Part shown: positions 51,540 through 61,641 of the stretch, in pieces
Position numbering within the stretch: position 1 is the stretch's first letter
Layout: each line of letters opens with the position of its first letter
NCBI RefSeq assembly: GCF_037126465.1
Contig: NC_088210.1
Span: 13,724,011-13,788,010 of the forward strand
DNA length: 64,000 nucleotides
Direction of reading: 5' to 3'
Source: Ornithodoros turicata
Taxonomy: Eukaryota > Arthropoda > Arachnida > Ixodida > Argasidae
Translations under genes and position numbers: made by a program
Notes under the pieces: model-generated
Told to the model about the DNA's origin: nothing
Seen by the model: the letters and a program-made list of their open reading frames with translations, nothing else
Databases searched by the model: none

Positions 51540-53416
51540 GCTCCAGGACGACACTGCATAGCACCATCAACTGACCGACTCCTGAGTCACTGTGACACTC
51601 AAGGCGTGCTCAGCGCATCCGGCTCGAGCTCGTCATGCCGCCCTTTACGCAGCGTCGAGTGGGTAAAAAAAGAAACAAAAACTTCGGTTTCTCCGCACGC
51701 AGAAGGCGCTTTCACCCGCGCGCTACAATGGAGCATCAAACGGTCAATATGTGAGACTTTACAGAGAGCCGAGACCTCGTTTGGATGAGCTCATCGATGA
51801 CAAACGACGTCATAGAGATAAAGAACGCTTGCTCTATGCTTCCTCTCAGTGCTTCGCGACCACGTGTCCGTGACGTAGACATGTGAAGTGGCGGTGTCGT
51901 CTGCATCAGGCGGTCGTCGCAGACGTTTTGGAGCACACGCAGTCTACGGCTACGGCTGCCTGGGGATGCGGCTGATGATGGCTCGGCTCGTTTCCAGGGT
52001 TGCCGATGCTCAAAGCATGGCTGTGAGTCGTGAATACCTCACGTCGATTGCCATCAGGCATTGTTTTGTAGACTGCGTTGGCTGGGCCGGATTATTGGAC
52101 GCGCATTGCATTGTTGCATTTTGCATAGCATTGCCTTCTGGCTTTTGGGTTTCTAACAATCAATCAATCAATAAATAAATATACCGATCTACTGAAACCG
52201 CTAGAACCACAAGGAGGACGTGACAACGCTTTTCGTGCTTATATTTGCGATGTATTGCCAACATGCCTAGTTCGACGTTTTACATACTGAGTTTTGTATG
52301 TATGAGTGTAATGAGTGTCGCACGCCCCAAATCCATGATGTTAACTTCCTTGTGGACTCACCTGACATTTGAGGATGACATTTGAGTCCCTCTTTATAAT
52401 AGGCAACCTTGGATACGCGGAGCTCTCGACATGACATGATCCACCGAATAGTAATGTGACAATTCACATTGTCGGCAGTTCTTGCGCGTTTGATGTAAGG
52501 TTTCTGCGTTTCCTTCCTTCCAAAGTAGTAAACACAGCTTAGCTAAATGATACTGCTTTGTCTAAATATTATTGCTTGTTGTTGATGTTGACGTCACTGA
52601 ACTTTCGTCTCGAGGAATGTGATACTTCTCTTTTCTTCCCTCCGTTCTTTCTTCACTTGCAGCAAGTGCTTCGCCCGAATAGGTGTCGATTGCCATTACT
52701 AGGCGAATTCAGTCACACCTTGGGCGCATGTAATGCGATCATGTAGCCGAATTTGAGACGCCAGTGTATAGGTAAACAAAAACATAATGATCACTCCAAA
52801 GTAAAACTAAACAGTATATTTTTCTATTGTTTCTATTGTATTTTACAAGGTGTACCCACTTTGTATTCACTCGCCTCTCACTTTGAATATCACATCTTTA
52901 CAGCAGATCCAAATCGAAATTTTAACTTCTTTGGCGTTATCGCCAAGCAACTCACGTGTAAACCCTACACAGTGTCATCTCAACTGAGAAAACTGAATGC
53001 GCTGATGTCTTTTGAGGTAGTAAGAATAGAACAGTACGCTACGGAATAAATTGAAGCACCCGCAGTTCCAGTGGCAGAGAGCAATTCGTTTGCGGTAGTT
53101 GTTGGTACTATGTGGCAGCGCATCATTTAAGTATATAGGTCAAGGGATTGACGTGAAGTATCGTATAGTCTTCATAGTCTTCATTGTTATCCCAGTCATG
53201 TCTCGAAGCGGGTATGTATTTATTAAGCGTCCCGAAGAGCGCTCGAATGTTCTAGGTATTTCCACACAAAAGAAAAAGAAAAGTGCGTAGGCAACTTCGA
53301 CCGTGTCTCCTACAGAGACAGGTAACACCTTGGTAAACATATAAGCCTATATACGGTAATCGTCGTGTCGTAGATGCCACCTGTAACTGAACCCATAATG
53401 ATATAAACAATGCGAG
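51540..53416. other. Intergenic, no gene seen
   Basis: Region between TSSK paralogue B and the octapeptide-repeat gene. It must contain the promoter of paralogue B just above 51540. No other exon could be supported. A minus-strand polyadenylation signal for the octapeptide gene is at 53219-53224. Confidence 0.5.
53219..53224 (-). terminator. Polyadenylation signal of octapeptide-repeat gene
   Basis: AATAAA on the minus strand, about 195 bases after the TAG at 53417. Confidence 0.5.
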
Positions 53417-56005
53417 CTACCACAGCTTCCGTTTACTGAGTCTTCTCTTACTCAACCTCCTTTTCGTCGAGGAGTTGGAACCTTTCACGTCCTCGGAATA
53501 ATCCATGAAAGACTGACCCACGTCGGTGATCATGCTTCGTCCAGCCTCTGTTTCTTGCGTTTCGTTCAGGAACTTGCTCTGGTATCGGCTGGGCGTCTTG
53601 CTCTGGTACTGACTCGGCGATCTGCTCTGGTACTGACTCTGCGATCTGCTCTCGTACTGACTCGGCGATTTGCCCTGGTACTGAGTCGGCGATTTGCTCG
53701 GGTACTGACTCGGCGATTTGCTCTGGTACTGACTCTGCGACCTGCCCTGGTACTGACTCGGCGATTTCGTGGGGGTCAGGTTCGACAACATGCTGTAACC
53801 CTGATTGGGAGTTATTTGCGCGAAAGCAGAGCTGTATCGCTCGTCGTCGTTCCCATACCGCATGTTTTGGACCACGTCATTTCCGCTCAGGTAACCGCTG
53901 CCGGCCCCCGCCTGCGTACCTCCATTCGGGGGCGTCATGACGCCCTCTTCGCTTGTCACGTAAGACGGTGTGGCAGCGTGACGGCCGACGTACACAGTCC
54001 TCTCGGGTGTCTCGAGGGGCTGTTCGAGGGACACGGCGATGACTTGCGGTTCTTCGTCGCTGTACCTGCGCTCCGTGACCATCTCGGTCTTCAGGTTGTC
54101 GAAGATTGCCCTCATGTCGTCGTGGTCGGCTCCGGGTTCTTCTAAGTACTGTGCCTGCGTCTCCGTTGGTTGCCATCGACGTGTGTCGGTGTCTGCACGG
54201 GATACGTTCTCGCTCTGATAGATGGGTTGAATGGGTTGCTGCATCAGAATGGGTTGCGACGTTGGGATGACCTGTAAAAGCACCATATGGCAAATGAAAT
54301 GAAATCAAGCTTATTTGTGTTTTGCTGTATGTGTTGTGTTGTGTTATACCCCTGTCACACGGGCATTTTCGATCCTGCTCGACCGAACCTGCTTGAACCC
54401 AATGCAGATCGGATGGTGCTACACGGCCGCTTCCAAGCAGGATCGAACTTTGATCCTGCTTGACTCAAGACAGTTCCCATAACAGGATTGAGAATTTCAA
54501 GACGGCTCGACGGCCGCCATTTGCATCCTCGACCCCGGTGAACTGTCATGACTTAAGACGGACATGCGCGCGAAGCTACAAATGATGCTTACATCGGTAT
54601 ACGATAAATTACCACTAATATCCCTGTTATATAGGAAACGCGAAATTAATGAGTTCCGTTTATTCATTTGCACAGGTCAACCATTCAATGCGCATTGAAA
54701 GTGGCCGTGTAGCAGCGTCAAAACTCGAGCGTGCTCGGGAAGTTCGATGCAGATCGGATTCGAGAAGGATCGAAATGCCCGTGTGACAGGGCATTATCAT
54801 ATATGGCGTGTTTCACCGATCATGTAAAAAAAAAATGTTGAAAAGTCTCGGGGGAGCTTTTAGCGTGACTTTCGAGTGGACGTGATGAGATTTTAGGCGT
54901 AATGAGCTTGGGGGTTAAAGGATTTTCGGACGTAACGAGACTTTCGGCAGTAATGAGATGTTACCCTTTCACTTCAACAATTTTAGGTCGCGAGAAATCG
55001 AATATTCTGAATTGAACTCCGAAATTTCCCCCCCCCCCCCCGTCAACCTCGGGTTTCTTTTTCTTGTGTTTTGCCTGAAACTGAGGGCGCAGCTCGGGGT
55101 GGGGGATACGTTTATTACATAAAAAATAGGAGGAAAGGTTAGCGCAGGTCGGATTTAAATATATTCCCTATACTACAATGGCAATAGCAGAAACTGGAAA
55201 AACCGCCCTTTCCAGACGCTGAAATTGTAGGCCTACGCAATAATTCTCAGACGAGTAGGTTTACGTACGTCACAAGTGACGTCACTTGTAACTTTTGGAA
55301 GCCCTATGAGGCCACTAAATACTTTTGTCCTGACGAAGGCGGAGCCTCCGCCGCAAGGTAGACTGAATGTAAATTTCCCTAAGCGCTTTTTAATTAACCA
55401 GTTTAACTCATAATAAATTATTTTTTTTACTTAATACTCCTACTTCAGTTGTCCACGTCTCGTTGAACGAATTGTAATCACCCCTTAGTCCTGACGAAGG
55501 CGGAGCTTCCGCCGCAACGTCGACGTATCCCTGAACTTTCCATCGGTAAATAAATAACTTCCCCATTTTTCGTTACTTCTTACGCCTTCGTTGTCTGCCT
55601 CTAATTTGTTAGATGTATATATCTATGGACTTTCATCTCAGTCCCGACTAAGGCAGAGCCTCCGCCGAAACGTAACTTCCCCAGACCCTTAGTTTTAATG
55701 CCAGTTTAAAAAATAACTTTCCCCCACTCGCTACTTCAGTCTCTGGTGTCTTTTTTTCCTATCTATATACCTATATATATGTAGCAAAGAGAACTGAAAA
55801 CTGAAACTGTCTGGAAGTCGCAAGTTAATATAGAATAACGACTAAGTGAGCCGGATCTAAGATCCAATTATATTTATGTTAACTAAAGCATTAAACTACT
55901 AACTGTTTTACTTCCTTTCATGTAACTTCCGTCCCCGGCTCACTTAGTCATTATATATATATATAAATACTTCTTTACTATTACTACTACTAATACTAAT
56001 ACTAC

Positions 56006-56043
<38 letters not shown>

Positions 56044-56965
56044 TAAAAAAATAGCCAGATCTCTTTGGCTGCACGTATAGCATATGTTTATAACTCAAAC
56101 GTCGCCATGCCAGTACTGGACAGCTGTTTCGGCCTTGTTGGGCCTAATCAACAGTACGCAGGCAGGCAACGTTTGAGTATACTTTCTCTGCGTGCAGCCG
56201 TAGAAACCATCTTAATCGGTAATTTTGAATTTCAAACACGTCTAGTGTCATTTACTTGTTTCTTTAATGGCTTTTTTCCCGTCATTATATATACTATATA
56301 TATATTGACGTTTCAAATCTACGTATTCATGTGGATCAAAAGAACAAAAAGAGAGATTCCGCAGAGAGAAAGAGAGAGAGAGAGAGAGGTTCTGCAAGTT
56401 CTGCGATGTGGACTCCTTGAGCACTGTCCTCCGTTATGGCTTGCATAGTTCACATGAGTCAGCATCTAATGTCGTTGTAACGTGTCGTGGCCGACAAGGT
56501 CGGTTCGGTTTCGGATTGCCAATGACATTTTTCGGGGAAGGGCACGATTGAAAGTTGGTTGAACACCTTTCTTGCCCTTTCACTCGATCGTACCACCGAA
56601 TATTTGTCGTAAAAAAAGCCGAAATTTAATAATCCCGAAGTAACCGGGATTTCGGGACATGAAATTATGCTGAAATCCCGGGATTTCGAGATCCCGGGCT
56701 CCGAACCCCAATACTGACCTCTTGCGGTTGGTAGGACCAGGCTACGGGTGTCTGTCCTTGCTGAGCAGAGTAGACCGGAACGTATTCGTCTTGTTGTCCC
56801 TCGCAAACAACGCTTTGGAAAAGATTTTCTTTGCCACGCTGAGGGACAGGTGAAATGAAGCATGCGTCTTCTTCGTGCGAGCATGGTTGTATTTCCTGCA
56901 TTACTTGTCCTTGATGGTATGGCGCAAGGGCTGTGGGGACGCTGTAAGCGTATCTCTCTTCTAGC
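53417..56965 (-). CDS. Disordered Ser/Tyr/Gln octapeptide-repeat protein, 3' part of gene
   Basis: Two joined exons, 56719-56965 and 53417-54271 (GAG|GTCAGT to TTTTACAG|GTC), give about 367 residues; at least one exon is missing at the 5' side because the first begins in phase 2. Order: LEERYAYSVPTALAPYHQGQ, a Gln/Val-rich part (DEYVPVYSAQQGQ), IPTSQPILMQQPIQP, a Glu/Asp-rich middle, then eight octapeptides of the type SPSQYQSK (24-bp DNA repeat). The end is a basic tail with three copies of KRRLSKR-like text (RRLSKRRLSKRKLW). RRLS is a good basophilic kinase site. No domain recognised. It lies between TSSK paralogues B and C on the same strand, so a sperm role is an inference from position. 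AATAAA lies at 53219. Confidence 0.65.
53571..53768 (-). repeat. 24-bp coding tandem repeat, 8 copies
   Basis: Encodes SPSQYQGR, SQSQYQSK, SPSQYPSK, SPTQYQGK, SPSQYESR, SQSQYQSR, SPSQYQSK and TPSRYQSK in order. Ser, Tyr and the final basic residue are invariant or nearly so, so the unit seems held by selection and not just by slippage. Confidence 0.95.
54349..54791. mobile_element. MITE with CCCTGTCACACGGGCA ends
   Basis: Left CCCCTGTCACACGGGCATTT and right, inverted, CCCTGTCACACGGGCATTTC, followed on both sides by CGATCCT. About 443 bp in the intron of the octapeptide-repeat gene. No clear target duplication. A related 'cacgggcatt' end is seen at 57315. Confidence 0.8.
55330..55670 (+). ncRNA. 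Three hammerhead-like motifs in a repeat of about 155-160 bp
   Basis: CTGACGA-AGGCGGA-GCC-TCCGCC-GCAA occurs at 55330 and, with GCTTCC, at 55491. A third copy at 55644 reads CCGACTA-AGGCAGAGCCTCCGCC-GAAA. The layout (CUGANGA, hairpin, GAAA) is that of the hammerhead core; copies 1 and 2 keep the first box and copy 3 keeps GAAA. In copy 2 the next bases ACGTCGACGTA could form a tiny palindromic stem III ending in a UA cleavage site. Stem I is not convincing in any copy. Penelope-like elements are known to carry tandem minimal hammerheads in their terminal repeats. I read this as a degenerate version, in the intron of the octapeptide gene. Confidence 0.45.
56010..56039. repeat. (AT)n microsatellite
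   Basis: About 15 AT units, followed by AAAAGTAAAAAAATAG. It sits between the two groups of hammerhead-like motifs. Confidence 0.95.
56094..56177 (-). ncRNA. Hammerhead-like hairpin with long stem I
   Basis: On the minus strand: a stem I strand ending GTACTG, then TTGATTA, then stem II GGCCCAACAAGGCC, then GAAA, then CAG-CTG as a minimal stem III, then TC and CAGTAC to close stem I. Stem I continues outwards for some 20 more pairs (CTCAAACGTTGCC with GGCGACGTTTGAG). Architecture is that of a hammerhead with very short stem III. The two core positions C3 and G8 are both U (TTGATTA instead of CTGANGA), so this copy is probably inactive. Confidence 0.5.
56371..56392. repeat. (GA)n microsatellite
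   Basis: Short run of AGAGAG after AGAGAAAGAG. No gene link. Confidence 0.8.
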
Positions 56966-57168
56966 CTGCAACATAGACGGCGCACATTTTTAAAACAGGA
57001 CCGTTCACAACATCACGCGCTGAAGACCAACACTCCAAGAGAGGACTTCACCAAATAGCGTGCTCAAGGCGAACACTATAATACGTGAGACAATTGATGT
57101 TGTGAGGCTGGAACACATAGAAAGGACAAATACATACAAAGCCTCAACATGCCTAAGAAATTAATGAT

Positions 57169-57298
57169 GAAAGAAGGAAGTCACTGGAAAGGTTAGCCAG
57201 CTGTAGGACTCGAACCCACATCTTCCAACACCGGTAATCCAGAAGATGTGGGTTCGAGTCCTACAGCTGGCTAACCTTTTCAGTGACTTCCTTCTTTC
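57169..57298. repeat. 57-bp-arm palindrome containing a tRNA-like T-arm
   Basis: Arms 57169-57225 and 57242-57298 are almost exact complements with a 16-base spacer. The right arm holds GTGGGTTCGAGTCCTACAGC, which has the RNA polymerase III B-box (GGTTCGAGTCC) and looks like the 3' half of a tRNA or tRNA-derived SINE. Only a half is present, so it is not a tRNA gene. It looks like two SINE ends joined tail to tail. Confidence 0.85.
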
Positions 57299-57339
57299 AA
57301 CTATAATACCTCGGTTACACGGGCATTCTTCAAGGATCA

Positions 57340-57480
57340 TTGAAGCCACCGGACACTGAACATGTTCGTAGCGCCACCAAGTGTACAACGTGACAACTAC
57401 TCAAAGAGCATTGGGGCCAACGGTCCCCTCGCAGTAGTACATGTTGCACGCTTGGTGGCGCTAGGCGCACGTTCAGTGCC
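57340..57480. repeat. Inverted repeat with TTGGTGGCGCTA arms
   Basis: 'ggacactgaacatgttcgtagcgccacca' and 'tggtggcgctaggcgcacgttcagtgcc' are inverted copies about 80 bases apart. Probably the inside of a MITE whose outer end (TTACACGGGCATT at 57313) resembles the 54349 element. Confidence 0.6.
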
Positions 57481-58489
57481 CGTTGGTCTCAATGAGTTTT
57501 GGAGGCTACCCGCTCAACAGGGGTTTTAAAACAAAACTTTGCCATATGACGCGCTGAGCCCCAGATTTTCAAAGTAGAACTTAACGACATAACGCGCTGG
57601 TGAGCAACACTCTTAAAACAGAGCTTCACAACATATCGGGCAGAAGGTCTACGCTCTTACAACATAAGTTACTACTTGTATCACTGCTGACTCGTGGGAA
57701 AGGCGTGGCGTACACCTTGTACAGCGATAGTTATTTCAGCAAGGTTTTCCGGCGCTGATGGTGATTATGGCGAGCGTAGCACGAACTGAAATGACGTCAC
57801 CGCGCCACGACGTCACAACATCACGTGGTACAGTGGATGCCATCAGTTACATCCCACACGTGATATCGCGTCACCCGTAGCACCGCCATTGGCGTGTGGG
57901 GTAGTCAGTCGCAGCGCAGAGAGAGGGAACTCAGTCGTACGTGCCCTTGTTGTCATTGTGCAAGACTCCTCACAATGGGTTGGCAGCGCGAGAACGTACC
58001 CATCATAAGACTTTTAACATCGCTCGAAAACCTGCCTCATATGCCAAGCTGTCCACCTGGAGTCACCATGCAAAATAGTTTCGCTCAGCGGTTGTGTTAT
58101 AGATGTGCAATCGAATTCACACACACACACACAAAGAAAGAAAGAATAAAAAAAGAAAACGGCTGGAGGGGGAAAGCAACCGCTGTCGGCCGACACGATT
58201 CTCGCGTGACGTATTGAAGGCTCTATGCCTTTCTTTCTTTTTTTTTTTCTCTCCTGAGCTCACGCGCCGCTTATCCATGCTCGAGCTGTGCCGACGTACG
58301 TCATCGGTCACGTGAGGGGAGTAGCATACGTCACGACGTCCTCTCGTTCTGCGGTGCGCTCTTTTCACGAGGAGAAGGATTGCTCGAAGGTGTGGGGAAC
58401 AGAGCCCTCGCGCTCGCTTTGTGGGTCACCTGCGCTCATCGTTCATCATTCTTTCCCAGGAACTCGTTTTATTCGTTGCAGAATGCTCT

Positions 58490-58995
58490 GCACCGAACGA
58501 GTAGTTTCGCCGCTTTCTCGCTTCCCAATAGACGACAACCCGAGAAACGTCATCATGACGTTGGCAGACGGACTGAAACCGAAAACGAAAAAAAAAAAAG
58601 AAGAAAAAAGAAAATTGAGGGTCACCTCAGTGCTCTTTTAACGTCGACGTCAACGGCAAAAAGAACGAGTAGTTTCGCCGCTTTCTCGCTTCCCGATAGA
58701 CGTCAACCCGAGAAACGTCAGCATGACGTTGGTAGATGGACTAAAACCGAAACAAATCGGAAAGGGAGCGCTGGGTGAGCGCACGAATGGGCATTTGTTC
58801 GCTGCCTCCTATAGAAAGAAAAGTAGGACCGAAGGTCGCGTCCTTTCCAGGGACCAGCGTACTCCCCTCAAGATCCTGGCTTTCGGGCGTGACCTTGTTC
58901 GTCCCCTAAAGCTTCGAGCGTAGTTCAACTCTACCAAACTGGTGGCGCTGTCGAACATTATGACGTCACTTATTTACAAACAGGGAGAGGTCTAT
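58490..58995. repeat. Dispersed repeat, copy 2 of the 8060-8360 family, with internal duplication
   Basis: 'acgagtagtttcgccgctttctcgcttccc.atagacg' occurs twice (about 58497 and 58665). It is followed by the same blocks as at 8.1-8.35 kb. It ends 'ttatttacaaacagggagaggtctattaa', where the final TTAA follows the TAGACCTCT terminus. Confidence 0.75.
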
Positions 58996-59079
58996 TAACT
59001 ATATAAATTTCAGAAAACGACGTATTCCTCGCCTTCACAGGAAATGAGCGTACTTTAAAGTGTACTTTCTAAGACGTTT

Positions 59080-59199
59080 TGACGTTACATTATTACTTGC
59101 AGCAGTACTAAAACGACCTAAATGAACTATGCTTTTCGGCCGAAAAGCATAGTTCATATAGGTCGTTTGAGTACTGCTGCAAGTAATAATGTAACGTCA
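59080..59199. repeat. 120-bp spacerless palindrome
   Basis: Two 60-base arms meet at CGGCCG with no spacer and differ at only two positions. The outer ends read TGACGTTACATTATTACTTG. No coding. It stands 54 bases beyond the stop codon of TSSK paralogue C, so it is probably in that gene's 3' untranslated region, where it would form a long RNA hairpin. Confidence 0.95.
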
Positions 59200-59252
59200 T
59201 AATCCCACCATAATTCGGATTATGGTTTGCTCCATGGAACGCAAATAAGTGC

Positions 59253-61641
59253 TCACATTTTGAGTGGATTTGGGTACATCTTGATCCATGGGTGGTGAAC
59301 AACTGCTCCCATGGTCGCCCGGAGAGTCACGACGGGTTCCAGGAGGAAGCGGACAAGATTTTTCACCGAGTGGCTGATGGGAAGGGCGCGCGGAAACCGC
59401 ACCATCCTGGTCATCTGGAGCCGGATCTGGCGGTGAATGTTCCCTTCCTCGAAAGGCAGGGCGCCTGTGAGCATGATGTAGAGGATGACACCCAGACTCC
59501 ACATGTCCTCCATCTTGGGCAAGTAGCTGATGCCCTGCAGGATCTCAGGCGCCGCGTATGCCTCGCTGCCACAAAATGTCCGACTCAGCACGTTTTGCTT
59601 CGTGTGAGGATCAACTAGGGACAAATAGGCAGCTATTACAGTGAAGCTACTAAAAAAGTAACTCGTTGCATTGGAGAGAACTGCTGTAGCGAAACGGCAT
59701 TACCACCACCACCAACGACTTTATTTTGATGATGATGACGACTGGGGTGTTTAATCGCAAGAGGCGATACTTCACCCCAGTAGTTCTCAACTTCTGTTAG
59801 TCGATGGAATCCGTGATCGTAGAACTCGTGATTGATCGGCCCCGTCCGTCAACTACAGAACAGCGGTCTATAAAAGTTGACCGTGGCTAACTAACAGTGT
59901 TGTAGCAGAGGCCAGAGCCCAATCTAGGCACGTCAATGTACAGGTCCGGGCCCGCCAAAAGAAGAGTTCGCGGGGCACGCGTGCCGGACCATAAGCGGGC
60001 TTTCGTGTAAGCTCGAGCCCGTACAGTGCTCTAGAGTTCGAGCGTGGACTATTTCAGTGTGGCCCTTTAAACGTAGTGGGGTACATGCGTCTCTTCCATA
60101 CCACATACTTTCCTTCCTACGGTGCACACTTACCACAGAACCTGCTGAAACTGAAGTCTGTAAGTTTCACGACCCCATCAGACGTGAGGAGGACGTTCTC
60201 ACACTTTAGGTCCCTATGAGCTACGTCGTGCCGGTGCAGGTAGGCCAAGGCGCACGCCAGTTGGACGAACAGCTCGTGCGCCTTCCGCTCGTAGAGACGT
60301 CGTTCCCGCTGCATAGATACAGGACGCCACGTTAAAATCAGACATGGGGTGCGTTCGTTTATTGGACTCGCGCGAGTAGAATAAACGATCACGATATACA
60401 TTGTGATCTGCGACATACTTGCGCACCCTTCATCGTGGAAGCTACTTATACTCCGCGAGCCAACAACGGTCTACCTGTACTTTCTCCAAGAGGTCGCCTC
60501 CCGCTGCCAGTTCCATGATGATGAACACCCTGCGGGGCAGCTGAATTATCTGATATACTTCAGTGATGTGGCAATGTCGGATTCTGCTCAGAATTTTCAG
60601 CTCTCTCGGCAGGAACTTGGTGCGATACTCCAGGGACGTCATGTCGGTGGAAACAATTTTGCACGCATAGCTTATTCCGTCCTTTTGCACCAGCCTGCAC
60701 GGTCCAAAGAAATACCTTGCAGTAAGGACACATATGTCACTAATGAAGCCGGCACAGTTCCCTTTGAAGTCTGCCCAGGACACATTACTAACCCCCTCCC
60801 CCCTGTCCCCCACTCCTTCCTGCTGTCCTCTCTCCATCTGCCCACGTCTGTACACCGCTTATAGCCACAGTTGCTTAGTGGCACTAATACGGAATTAGAG
60901 AGATGTCACTAACGACACTAATCACAAAAAGGGACGTACCTCCACGCTTTCCACGAATCAGGTGTGATAATCAATCAGTATCAATGGTTGGTCGAAGCGT
61001 GCTGTGTGGTGAAACTTCGTTTTAAGAGTGTAGGCCTGTTGTGTAGTATTTTGCTTACATTTTTTTTTGTGGGGGGGGGGGGGGGGGTGCTTAGCAGTAT
61101 AGAAGAAATCGGAGGATTTTCATTATCATAATTTATCTCCCGCCCGAAGAGCAAGAACTAGCCTCAGAAACACGTTGGTCTTCTTCTCTCGGTATACCTG
61201 GACAAACTGAGCTGAATGACAGGTTGCCGGGGGCCGGTTGCCGTTTACGTGACGAGAACAACGGCCTGTCCTAAAAGGCCACATGCCTGTTCCCGAAGCT
61301 CTCCTAGCACGCCACTATAGTTATGTCCTTGTCCCTATACAAAGACGCAAAGTCTTCGCAGTTCATATCCATGTGGTCTCATTGACCCGCACGGCTATAT
61401 TGAAGTATACCTATGGGAACCTGACGGTATGCCGACGATACCTGACGGTAGAGTATGAACCGCATCCAAGCTCCCTGCCGAAAGTGTAGCCATGCTGCGC
61501 TAGGATAAGCCGAGCATGGTAGAGTCTGTCTTCCACCGCTGCTCTGGCTGCCTCCGCAGCGATGGCGGCCATGACGGCCCTGCACGCTACAGGCGGCACG
61601 CGCACTCCAGGATTGGATTGGATTGGACCCGTAAAGCCCAT
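59253..61641 (-). CDS. Testis-specific serine/threonine kinase, paralogue C (complete)
   Basis: Exons in transcript order: 61442-61641, 60475-60694, 60134-60308, 59253-59614; GT-AG borders, phases 2/0/1. The first in-frame ATG (61641) gives 318 residues; a second ATG at 61572 gives 295, closer to the 293 and 277 of the other two, and is my preference. Gly loop GCGSYSTV, ATP Lys in YACKIV, FLPRELKIL, hinge MELAAGGDLLEKVQ, catalytic HRDLKCEN, DFSFSRFC, FCGSEAYAAPE and the end HPWIKMYPNPLKM. The N-terminus is Ala/Arg-rich and helical (MAAIAAEAARAAVEDR). All catalytic residues are present. Exons 2-4 have exactly the same lengths as in paralogue A. The kinase lies at the upstream end of the minus-strand cluster. 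Confidence 0.93.
60745..60893. mobile_element. Ruka-like SINE fragment
   Basis: 'ccggcacagttccctttgaagtctgcccaggaca' to 'ctgcccacgtctgtacaccg' and 'tatagcc', followed by 'gcggcactaa.acggaatt'-type text as at 30045-30065. Located in intron 1 of TSSK paralogue C. Confidence 0.65.

Larger units (their letters stand above)
56990..57665. repeat. Diverged repeats of about 50-55 bp in two blocks
   Basis: Units of the type AAAACAGAACTTCACAACAT followed by 'a.cgcgctgaag..caacactc' occur at about 56990-57090 and 57530-57665, separated by palindromic inserts. No coding. Confidence 0.55.

Noticed and set aside
53555..54145. Plus-strand open frame of 196 codons (LVLTRRSA repeats)
   Set aside because: Shadow of the octapeptide repeat; the sense gene has splice sites and a supported neighbour exon.
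57169..57298. tRNA gene
   Set aside because: Only a T-arm and acceptor-like 3' half is present, without an anticodon arm or A-box in place.
39789..61641. TSSK genes as processed pseudogenes or retrocopies
   Set aside because: All three keep introns at the same positions and phases, open frames and catalytic residues.
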